Assembly: GCF_023715505.1 (NCBI RefSeq)
Contig: NZ_JAMBOH010000010.1
Span: 62,001-126,000, forward strand
Length of the DNA: 64,000 nucleotides
Direction: 5' to 3'
Source of the DNA: Neobacillus cucumis
GTDB lineage: Bacteria > Bacillota > Bacilli > Bacillales_B > DSM-18226
Positions 25,552-32,563 of the stretch are shown in pieces (position 1 is the first letter of the stretch; the number at the start of each line of letters is the position of its first letter). Made by a program: the position numbers and the translations under genes. A model generated the notes under the pieces. It made no database searches and was not told where the DNA came from. It saw only the letters and a list, made by a program, of their open reading frames with translations.

Positions 25552-26502
25552 ATGAAGAAACGATATTTATTGTTAGTGTTAGCTATATTGTCAGGGGTCT
25601 CATTGTTTACAGGGGTCAGCAGCATTTCGCCTATCGATCTCATAAACTTCCAATCTGAAGAAACTCAAATATTTCTGATCAGCCGGGTACCAAGGCTAGT
25701 AGCCATCATCCTTGCGGGTGCAGGAATGAGCATTGCCGGACTCATCATGCAGCAGCTCAGCCGTAACAAATTTGTTTCACCGACAACTGCCGGAACACTG
25801 GATGCGACTCGTTTAGGAATATTGGTTTCGATGCTGCTGTTTGCAAATGCCTCGATGATGCAAAAAATGCTGGTTGCCTTTGCATTTGCACTTGCGGGAA
25901 CATTTTTATTCATGCAAATTCTTGACCGAATTAAGTTGAAGGATGCAATCTTCATTCCACTTGTAGGCTTAATGTTCGGCAACATTTTATCTTCCGTCAC
26001 GACGTTCTTTGCCTACCGGGCAGATGTGATACAAAATATGTCCGCCTGGCTGCAAGGGGATTTTTCCATGATTATGAAAGGGCGTTATGAGCTCCTATAC
26101 ATAAGTATTCCGATTTTAATTATCGCCTATTTTTATGCCAACCGTTTTACTGTTGCTGGAATGGGGGAAGACTTTTCAAAAAATTTAGGCCTTGCCTATC
26201 GGAGAATCGTCAATATTGGACTGGTGCTCGTTGCGCTAATAACGGTCACTGTTGTGCTGACAGTCGGAATGATTCCGTTTCTCGGTCTAATTATCCCGAA
26301 TATCATCTCGATTTTTAAAGGTGACCACCTGCAAAAAACGCTGCCGCATACGGCTTTACTAGGAGCGAGCTTTTTGCTAGTTTGCGATATTCTTGGGAGA
26401 ATCATCATTTATCCCTACGAGATTTCAATTAGCTTGATGGTTGGGGTCATAGGCAGCGGAATCTTCCTTTATCTTCTATTTAGGAGGAGAGCTTATGTGT
26501 AA
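25552..26502 (+). CDS. yclN: petrobactin-type siderophore ABC importer permease YclN (FecCD family)
   Basis: 316 residues from the ATG at 25552, chosen because GGAG lies 6 nt upstream; the open frame reaches back to 25507 but that part overlaps the Fur box. About nine membrane segments, with FecCD features LISRVPRLVAIILAGAGMSIAGLIMQ (a pattern near residues 42-66) and GMIPFLGLIIPNI (about 242-254), the segment that contacts the ATPase. Length and order match B. subtilis yclNOPQ, which imports petrobactin, a catecholate siderophore. Expression should be iron-repressed through the Fur box. Confidence 0.9.
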   Translation: MKKRYLLLVLAILSGVSLFTGVSSISPIDLINFQSEETQIFLISRVPRLVAIILAGAGMSIAGLIMQQLSRNKFVSPTTAGTLDATRLGILVSMLLFANASMMQKMLVAFAFALAGTFLFMQILDRIKLKDAIFIPLVGLMFGNILSSVTTFFAYRADVIQNMSAWLQGDFSMIMKGRYELLYISIPILIIAYFYANRFTVAGMGEDFSKNLGLAYRRIVNIGLVLVALITVTVVLTVGMIPFLGLIIPNIISIFKGDHLQKTLPHTALLGASFLLVCDILGRIIIYPYEISISLMVGVIGSGIFLYLLFRRRAYV

Positions 26503-27448
26503 CCAGTGGATAAAAATGGGGAGCTTAGTCTTAGTCGCACTGTTGTGCTGCGGGATTTACTTATTTCACGATCTTAATGGCAGCTTTGATTATGCGCTCC
26601 CGAAAAGGGCAGTTAAGATCATCGCCATGATTATTACAGGATTTACGATTGCCTATGCGACAGTTGTTTTTCAAACGATTACCCATAATCGCATTTTAAC
26701 ACCGAGCATTATGGGGCTTGATGCCCTCTATTTACTGTTGCAAACTGTGATCATTTTCTTTCTTGGTTCTGACCATTTAGTAGCGGTCAATAAACAGGTT
26801 AATTTCTTAATCTCTATTGTTGTAATGATTGTTTTTGCCCTCGGACTTTATCAGTTTCTTTTTAAAAAGGGCAGTCAGTCCATTTACTTTTTATTACTCA
26901 TTGGAATTATTGTCGGTACCTTTTTCTCAAGTATATCTACCTTCTTTCAAGTGCTGATCGATCCGAATGAATTTCAGATTGTCCAAGACCGCATGTTTGC
27001 TAGTTTTAACAATATTAATTCGGATTTGGTATGGCTGGCGCTGGTTCTGGTTTGTGTCGTCATAATTTATGCCTGGCGCTATATGAAATACCTCGATGTA
27101 TTATCACTCGGGAGGGAGTGGGCCATTAATCTCGGTGTTCCCTACGATTCAATTGTGAAAAAAATGCTGATTATTGTGGCCATCTTTATTTCCATTTCTA
27201 CCGCACTTGTAGGGCCGATTACCTTTTTTGGCTTAATTGTGGCGAACCTTTCTTATCAGTTTTTTAAAACCTATAAACATAAGGTTCTCATCAGCGGCGC
27301 AATTGTAATCAGTGTTATTGCCCTTGTTGGCGGGCAATGGGTAGTTGAACGAATCTTTACATTTTCGACCACGCTCAGCGTAATTATTAACTTTTTCGGC
27401 GGTATTTACTTTATCTATCTACTACTAAAGGAGAGGAAAGCAGCATGA
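26495..27448 (+). CDS. yclO: petrobactin-type siderophore ABC importer permease YclO (FecCD family)
   Basis: 317 residues, the second half of the heterodimeric permease. The start overlaps the end of yclN by 8 bp, with AGGAGGAG 5 nt before the ATG. FecCD motifs include KIIAMIITGFTIAYATVVFQ (about 31-50) and ALVGPITFFGLIVANLSYQ (about 230-248). Co-transcribed and probably translationally coupled with yclN and yclP. Confidence 0.9.
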   Translation: MCNQWIKMGSLVLVALLCCGIYLFHDLNGSFDYALPKRAVKIIAMIITGFTIAYATVVFQTITHNRILTPSIMGLDALYLLLQTVIIFFLGSDHLVAVNKQVNFLISIVVMIVFALGLYQFLFKKGSQSIYFLLLIGIIVGTFFSSISTFFQVLIDPNEFQIVQDRMFASFNNINSDLVWLALVLVCVVIIYAWRYMKYLDVLSLGREWAINLGVPYDSIVKKMLIIVAIFISISTALVGPITFFGLIVANLSYQFFKTYKHKVLISGAIVISVIALVGGQWVVERIFTFSTTLSVIINFFGGIYFIYLLLKERKAA

Positions 27449-28206
27449 TCCATGTGAAGTCATTATCGAAGTTTTACGGGAAGAAGGCGGTTGTTGAAGA
27501 TGTGACCGTTGATATCCAGCCTGGAAAAATAACCTCCTTTATTGGGCCGAACGGGGCAGGGAAATCAACGCTTTTGTCAATGGTCAGCCGGCTCCTCGAT
27601 GCAGACACGGGTGAAGTGCTTGTCAACCAGTCCAATGTCCGCAAGATGAGGTCGAATGATTTTGCCAAATCCGTTTCGATTTTAAAACAATCGAATTACA
27701 TGAATGTCCGGCTCAAGATTCGCGAACTGGTTTCGTTTGGCCGATTTCCCTACTCTAAGGGGAGGCTTACGGAGGAGGATGAGCGGATGGTGGATCAATC
27801 GTTAGAATACATGGATCTTACGGAAATGCAGGATTGCTTTTTGAATGAACTATCAGGAGGACAGCGGCAGCGCGCGTTTATTGCGATGGTGATTGCTCAA
27901 GATACGCAGTACATCCTGCTCGATGAACCTCTAAACAATTTGGATATGAAGCATTCTGTTCAAATTATGAAAATCTTGCGCCGCTTAGTAGATGAACTGG
28001 GTAAAACGGTTGTTATTGTTCTCCATGATATTAATTTTGCCTCCGTTTATTCTGATTGGATTGTCGCCATGAAAGATGGAAAAGTCGTCAAAAATGGACC
28101 GACAGAGGAAATTATCCAATCGGAGGCCTTAAGTGAGATTTATGATATGGATATACCAATTCAAGAAATGAACAATTGCCGAATTTGTGTTTATTTTAAT
28201 TCATAA
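27445..28206 (+). CDS. yclP: siderophore ABC importer ATPase YclP
   Basis: 253 residues. Walker A GPNGAGKST (about residues 34-42), ABC signature LSGGQRQRAFIAM (about 134-146), Walker B YILLDEPLNNLD (about 153-164) and the switch histidine in VIVLHDINFA. The start overlaps the yclO stop (ATGA). Powers the YclNO permease. Confidence 0.93.
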   Translation: MIHVKSLSKFYGKKAVVEDVTVDIQPGKITSFIGPNGAGKSTLLSMVSRLLDADTGEVLVNQSNVRKMRSNDFAKSVSILKQSNYMNVRLKIRELVSFGRFPYSKGRLTEEDERMVDQSLEYMDLTEMQDCFLNELSGGQRQRAFIAMVIAQDTQYILLDEPLNNLDMKHSVQIMKILRRLVDELGKTVVIVLHDINFASVYSDWIVAMKDGKVVKNGPTEEIIQSEALSEIYDMDIPIQEMNNCRICVYFNS

Positions 28207-28395
28207 AGGCTCATTTTCGTAAACTTTGTTGCTTATGGACCTTAATGAGGGTCATAAACTTAAGTATCTAGGCAATTTTTGCAAATGTTTTTACAAAAAG
28301 ATGCCACGAAGCATCAACTTATACGGGTTGATAAACTTATACGAGAAAAAACAATCTATGCGAAAATAGCCCATAAAAAAGGGAGAGTGGACTAG

Positions 28396-29343
28396 ATGAA
28401 AAAGTGGAGTTTGCTAGGGTTTATTTTTACGGTGATTTTGGTGTTAGCAGCTTGCGGCGGGACAAAAGAGGAGGAGGCCTCTCAAACAGCCTCTGGTGAA
28501 CAATCAGAAGAGAGGATGACGATTAAGCATGAATATGGGGAAGCAGTAATTGAGAAGAATCCGAAGAAGGTTGTTGTGTTTGATTTTGGCGTGCTGGATA
28601 CCCTAGATGAGTTAGGTATTGAAGTAACAGGAGTTCCCCAAGCAACGATGCCTTCTTATTTAAAAAAATACAGTGATAAGAAATATACCAATGTAGGCAG
28701 CTTGAAGGAACCGGATTTTGAGGCGATTCACGCGTTGGAACCGGACGTCATTTTTATCTCAGGGCGTCAAGCCGAATTATACGACCAGTTTTCGGAGATT
28801 GCCCCAACCGTTTATGTAGGGATTGATTATACAAATTACATGGATTCCTTTACAAAGAATATGAATTTAATCGGTGAGATTTTTGGAAAAGAAGATCAGG
28901 TAGCAAGTGAATTAAAGGATGTTCAAGAACGCGTGGAGACGTTAAATAAAAAAGCTTCTGCTCTTGACCAAAAAGGCCTCATTGTCTTGGCGAATGAAGG
29001 AAAAGTGAGTGCCTACGGGCCAAGCTCTCGTTTTGGTATCGTCCATGACGTTTTTGGCTTCGGCGCGGCCGATGAAAAAATTGAAGTCTCTACCCATGGA
29101 CAAAGTATTACGTTTGAATATATCAAAGAAAAAAATCCGGATGTCCTGTTTGTGATTGACCGGGCAACGGCTGTTGGCGGCGAAATTGGCGCCAAGGAAA
29201 TTATAGAAAATGAGCTCGTCAAAAAGACATCAGCCTATAAAAATAACAAAATTGTCTACTTAGATGCAGACTCTTGGTACCTAAGCGGCGGCGGTTTAAA
29301 ATCAATGAAAAGTATGGCAAAAGAGGCAGAAGCAGCCCTTTAA
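28396..29343 (+). CDS. yclQ: petrobactin-binding lipoprotein YclQ
   Basis: 315 residues. Lipobox LAAC with Cys20, then a low-complexity Glu/Ser/Gln linker and the two-lobed siderophore-binding fold. KKVVVFDFGVLDTLDELGI, NVGSLKEPDFEAI and the ending DADSWYLSGGGLKSM closely follow B. subtilis YclQ, the petrobactin receptor. A 190-bp gap separates it from yclP, so it may have its own promoter as well as read-through; no Fur box was seen in the gap. GGGAGAG lies about 9 nt before the ATG. Confidence 0.92.
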   Translation: MKKWSLLGFIFTVILVLAACGGTKEEEASQTASGEQSEERMTIKHEYGEAVIEKNPKKVVVFDFGVLDTLDELGIEVTGVPQATMPSYLKKYSDKKYTNVGSLKEPDFEAIHALEPDVIFISGRQAELYDQFSEIAPTVYVGIDYTNYMDSFTKNMNLIGEIFGKEDQVASELKDVQERVETLNKKASALDQKGLIVLANEGKVSAYGPSSRFGIVHDVFGFGAADEKIEVSTHGQSITFEYIKEKNPDVLFVIDRATAVGGEIGAKEIIENELVKKTSAYKNNKIVYLDADSWYLSGGGLKSMKSMAKEAEAAL

Positions 29344-29345
29344 TA

Positions 29346-29390
29346 AAAAAGCGTCAGGCACCATGAGAATTTCGGTGTCTGACGCTTTAT
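29346..29390. terminator. bidirectional terminator built on the dispersed GTCAGGCACC motif
   Basis: GCGTCAGGCACC (29351-29362) pairs with GGTGTCTGACGC (29374-29385), flanked by A6 on the left and TTTATTT on the right. It serves yclQ and the convergent ykuK, whose stop codon overlaps it. Confidence 0.88.
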
Positions 29391-29938
29391 TTCGTATAGC
29401 GATTGGCATAGCTAGAGGCTACAAAAGCATCCGGTTTGATTTTTGGTTCCACCCCCATTGATTCCATTCGTGTTACCATTTCTTTAACGAATTCTCTCGT
29501 CTTATTGCGTTTGCCGGCCCCTATATCGATATGCCCTTCCATGGTGAAGGTTGAACCCTCGTAAAGATAAGGGAGGACGATCGCGATAAGCTGATTTTTT
29601 CTTTCTTCGGTGAACATGGCAACTATTTCCTCTGTTAAGGATAATTCAAGTGAAATCCGCTCATGAAGCTGTGTCATCTTCCTTGGGACAACGACCTTTC
29701 TTATACAAGCCCACACCCCATTCCCTTCATTTTGAATGACAATTCCGGTGATAAAAACCGTTTGCGATTTATGGACCTGTGAATCTGTGCCCACCATCAA
29801 GCGATAGTTCCCCTTAGGATTGAACGACATAAAGGAAACAATCCGCTCAAACACCTGCTCGAATGAGAGTCCATTCTCTTGAAGATTTTGAAATGTATGG
29901 TGGTACGCTGAATTATTTTTCATATTGAAACACCACAT
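29387..29938 (-). CDS. ykuK: YkuK-family (DUF458) RNase H-like protein
   Basis: 183 residues. The core YRLMVGTDSQVHKSQTVFITGIVI (a pattern spanning about 45-68) and the ending KIKPDAFVASSYANRYTK match B. subtilis YkuK; acidic residues in GTDSQ, the LHERISLELSLTEE helix and GHIDIG are in the positions expected for an RNase H fold. The molecular function is unknown. The ATG at 29938 has AAGGG only 4-5 nt upstream; an alternative ATG at 29923 has a weaker site, so the first five residues are uncertain. Confidence 0.85.
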   Translation of the reverse strand: MWCFNMKNNSAYHHTFQNLQENGLSFEQVFERIVSFMSFNPKGNYRLMVGTDSQVHKSQTVFITGIVIQNEGNGVWACIRKVVVPRKMTQLHERISLELSLTEEIVAMFTEERKNQLIAIVLPYLYEGSTFTMEGHIDIGAGKRNKTREFVKEMVTRMESMGVEPKIKPDAFVASSYANRYTK

Positions 29939-30226
29939 CTTTCCCTTCGTTAAAAAGCTTAGACTTCCTCTTAATTCTATCTTATGCGGGGGGACAACTG
30001 TCGTGCCGAACTTAACGGCAATTTCAAGCTAATTAATATGTATGTCGTGTTTTGGAAAAATAGTAAAACGAGAGGAAGATGTGAGGCGAATACGGCTTGT
30101 CCTTTTGCCTGACGGCTATAATAATCGGGACAAAAAATTATATTAAAAACGTTATTTGCCTAACAATATTTGTGCCAGTCCATCATTAGATAAAGAAACA
30201 AGATTAATAGAAAAAGGATGATGAGA
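29939..30226. other. 288-bp intergenic region
   Basis: AT-rich spacer between divergent ykuK and the small zinc-ribbon gene. I see no repeat, terminator or conserved RNA. Promoters for both genes must lie here but none is clear. Confidence 0.5.
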
Positions 30227-30385
30227 ATGGCAAAGAGAAACAGAGGAAAGACAATCAGCAACCTGCCTTCAAATGGACGGGGGACATGCCCATTATGCGC
30301 AAAAACCGGGATAAAATTGCTATATTCACATAAAACAGAAACAGGCCAAACCATCCAGGTTTGTAAAAACTGCCGCAATAAATAA
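30227..30385 (+). CDS. small zinc-ribbon protein
   Basis: A 52-codon gene. AAAGGATGATG precedes the ATG by 6 nt. The product is strongly basic, with two cysteine pairs, CPLC (Cys21/Cys24) and CKNC (Cys46/Cys49), spaced as in a zinc ribbon, and an N-terminal MAKRNRGKT resembling ribosome- or RNA-associated mini-proteins. I do not know a named homologue. Small zinc ribbons of this kind in Firmicutes are often ribosomal-protein-like or RNA-binding; that is only an inference. It sits immediately upstream of the BirA operator of bioY. Confidence 0.75.
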   Translation: MAKRNRGKTISNLPSNGRGTCPLCAKTGIKLLYSHKTETGQTIQVCKNCRNK

Positions 30386-30415
30386 GGTAATTCCCCATTG
30401 CTTTCAATATTACCA

Positions 30416-30446
30416 TTGTTAACTACTATTAATTTTTGGTTGACAA
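30416..30446 (+). promoter_or_regulatory. BirA operator (biotin repressor site)
   Basis: TTGTTAAC (30416-30423) and GTTGACAA (30439-30446) form the inverted repeat with 15-bp spacer typical of Gram-positive BirA sites. Biotin-loaded BirA would repress bioY. Confidence 0.85.
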
Positions 30447-30502
30447 TAATCCCCTAACCATTTATTTTAAAGATAAGATAAAAAATATGGGTGGGGGATT
30501 AA

Positions 30503-31096
30503 ATGAGGAATTTAAGGGCACTAGATTTAACACTTGCTGCTATGTTTGTGGCACTGATGGCCATTGGGGCGAATATATCGACGATTGCTCCATTTTTACA
30601 TGTCGGCGGAGTTCCGATTACACTACAGACCTTTTTTGCTATTTTAGCAGGAGCCATTTTAGGAAGCCGTTTAGGTTCAATTGCTTTGACCGTTTATATG
30701 TTAGTGGGCTTAGTCGGAGTTCCTGTTTTTGCTGACTTTACCGGGGGGCTTTCCATCATCATAAGACCTACATTTGGTTTTATTCTTTCTTATATATTGG
30801 TAGCATTTATGATTGGTAAAATGGTTGAAAGGAATAAAAGCCTGCCTGCGTTTATCACTGCTTCGTTAATCGGAATGGCGGTCAACTATTTTTTAGGAAC
30901 CAACTGGATGTATTTTGCATATAAACTTTGGGCTGCAGCTCCAGAAGGTTTCTCTTACAAAATGGCATGGTTATGGATGGTTGCACCCCTGCCGAAGGAT
31001 ATCGTCTTATCCGTCCTAGCCGGAATAATGGCCCACCGCCTCGAAAAAACCGTCCTATCCAAGGGCCAATTCAAACAAATCAAACGTGGTGCCTGA
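30503..31096 (+). CDS. bioY: BioY-family biotin transporter (ECF S component)
   Basis: 197 residues with about six membrane helices. Family segments are TIAPFLHVGGVPITLQTFFAIL (a pattern at about 24-45), LGSRLGSIALTVYMLVGLVGVPVFADFTGG and GTNWMYFAY. It binds biotin in the membrane and works with the shared energising module EcfT-EcfAA, which is not in this window. GGGTGGGGG precedes the ATG. The BirA operator upstream makes biotin repression very likely. The stop codon lies inside a GGTGCCTGACACC repeat motif. Confidence 0.93.
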   Translation: MRNLRALDLTLAAMFVALMAIGANISTIAPFLHVGGVPITLQTFFAILAGAILGSRLGSIALTVYMLVGLVGVPVFADFTGGLSIIIRPTFGFILSYILVAFMIGKMVERNKSLPAFITASLIGMAVNYFLGTNWMYFAYKLWAAAPEGFSYKMAWLWMVAPLPKDIVLSVLAGIMAHRLEKTVLSKGQFKQIKRGA

Positions 31097-31100
31097 CACC
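31088..31100. repeat. GGTGCCTGACACC motif overlapping the bioY stop codon
   Basis: The TGA of bioY is the central TGA of this motif, so the last two residues (Gly, Ala) and the stop come from the repeat. Confidence 0.75.
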
Positions 31101-31120
31101 ATTAATCATTTTGTCACTAT

Positions 31121-31160
31121 GCAAAAGCGGTTCTACCGATAGGTGGAGCCGCTTTTGCTT
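31121..31160. terminator. bidirectional terminator between bioY and the convergent membrane-protein gene
   Basis: GCAAAAGCGGTTCTACC pairs with GGTGGAGCCGCTTTTGC (two G-U pairs) around GATA, then TT. Confidence 0.88.
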
Positions 31161-32017
31161 TAGATTTTGGATGCCAAAGGGCCTTTATGGAGAGAGTTGC
31201 TAATGAATTCGGTAAAGAGAAGGGAGAGGATAGATAGTGCAATGTAATACCATGTGTCCCACCATACTAAACTGTGGAGGATTCCGACACGTCTCAGTAT
31301 GTGTGTGGCGCAGTACATACAAAGTCCTATAACAGGGTATTTTCCCCATCGTGGTAAAGGTTGAATTTTGGCCATAAACACGTAAACAATACTCGCACAT
31401 AAATAAAAAATGGTTGAAAAAGCTGTCGTATCTTTAGATGGGTTAGCAAATAAACCAAACTCATAATAGCGATTAGAAAAAAACATAATCGGGATAAAAT
31501 GCAGAGAACCTGAAAAGGGACTTATAATGAGATATAAACAAAGGGTGTGAAAAAAGCCTTTTAAAGGGACACTCACTTTTCGATAAAGAAGTTTAGCAAA
31601 TAGAAAGTAAAAGGGTAGACCAATGGAGGTATAGACAGTCTTCCACCAATGATGCTTATAGATATGTAGTTCTAAAAAAAGCCATTCAATCCCCGCATAC
31701 AGAGCAATCGTAAATGCCACCCAAAGCCAATTTTTACGGAAAGCTGCGAGAAAGGTGGCAGTCACAGGTAATGTTAAGGCATTAGATGCGATGGCCCCCA
31801 AAGCACTATCATAAATAGGATCGTGTTTAAGGATATGAGGATAATATTGATAGCTGCTTAAAAAGTTATAAATGACAGCCTCAATGATATACCCCAGCCC
31901 GACCATGCCCATAAAAGTTAATAAGGCTTGTCTGACATCTGATTTTATATATATATAAATAAGAAGAATGATACTAATGACGCCAAGTCCGAGATAGCAT
32001 AATGAATTTAAATCCAC
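31160..32017 (-). CDS. polytopic membrane protein, function unknown
   Basis: About 285 residues with eight or so hydrophobic segments and many aromatic residues (YKHHWWKTVY, LVWWDTWYYIAL). I do not recognise the family. The start is uncertain: AAAGGGGG on the minus strand is directly next to an ATG at 32023, but 7 nt from an in-frame GTG at 32017, which I prefer; an ATG at 32059 is further upstream without a clear site. Single gene, convergent with bioY and divergent from the glycan locus. Confidence 0.65.
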   Translation of the reverse strand: MDLNSLCYLGLGVISIILLIYIYIKSDVRQALLTFMGMVGLGYIIEAVIYNFLSSYQYYPHILKHDPIYDSALGAIASNALTLPVTATFLAAFRKNWLWVAFTIALYAGIEWLFLELHIYKHHWWKTVYTSIGLPFYFLFAKLLYRKVSVPLKGFFHTLCLYLIISPFSGSLHFIPIMFFSNRYYEFGLFANPSKDTTAFSTIFYLCASIVYVFMAKIQPLPRWGKYPVIGLCMYCATHILRRVGILHSLVWWDTWYYIALSILSLLFTEFISNSLHKGPLASKI

Positions 32018-32186
32018 TATCATACCCCCTTTAAAAAAATAGTATCCATCTCCAATCAAAATATATTCAATTAAAGCCTAACATAAGAAAATAGGCCCAT
32101 GACACAGTAGAAGTCTATCATGTAAAATTTAGCTGTAATTGTAAAAATATTCTTTAAATTTACTTATTTAGTCCATTTTAAAACTT

Positions 32187-32210
32187 AATTTTGAAACGGG
32201 TTTCAAAATT
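32187..32210. promoter_or_regulatory. LacI-type operator palindrome, distal
   Basis: Perfect 11-bp arms AATTTTGAAAC and GTTTCAAAATT around GG. The core TGAAAC-GG-GTTTCA is shared with sites at 32445, 42827 and 48851. Confidence 0.6.
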
Positions 32211-32417
32211 GGTTAGTTATTTTGGTATCAAGAAATATAACATTAAAAAATAGTTGGTCAATCATCCGTTAATCAGACTATATAATAAACTTTGGCTGTT
32301 CAGAAAGGTAATGATGAAGTATCAGCAGTATAAAATATGGCGCCTTCAAGGTTCGTTTAGAAACAACACTTCGAAGGCCATTAGGGGGGTGATGAAAAAT
32401 TTAGTTATCCAAATAAT

Positions 32418-32431
32418 TGTAAGCGTTTCTA
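32418..32431 (+). promoter_or_regulatory. cre site (CcpA)
   Basis: TGTAAGCGTTTCTA agrees with the cre consensus TGWAARCGYTWNCW at all but one position. It would give glucose repression of the secreted glycosidase genes. Confidence 0.7.
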
Positions 32432-32444
32432 TTTTAGAGATTAA

Positions 32445-32458
32445 TGAAACCGATTTCA
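32445..32458. promoter_or_regulatory. LacI-type operator, proximal
   Basis: TGAAACCGATTTCA, a palindrome with one mismatch pair, 106 bp upstream of the GH2 start and 13 bp after the cre site. Confidence 0.6.
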
Positions 32459-32563
32459 AAAAAGTTGTTTTTTGAGATCTAGCAGTCTAAAAAGATGATG
32501 TTTTCAAATTCAAAAGTACTTACTTTTCAGGATTAAGATTTATATCAAACGGGAGGTTGGCAA

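Larger units (their letters stand above)
32060..32563. other. 504-bp regulatory region upstream of the glycan locus
   Basis: No convincing gene. It holds two LacI-type operator palindromes (32187-32210 and 32445-32458), a CcpA site (32418-32431) and a hairpin GCCTTC/GAAGGC at about 32342-32378. A 73-codon open frame beginning at 32254 lacks a ribosome binding site and overlaps these sites. Confidence 0.7.

Noticed and set aside
32254..32475. 73-codon open frame upstream of the GH2 gene
   Set aside because: No ribosome binding site; it runs through the cre site and operator, and the product matches nothing I know.
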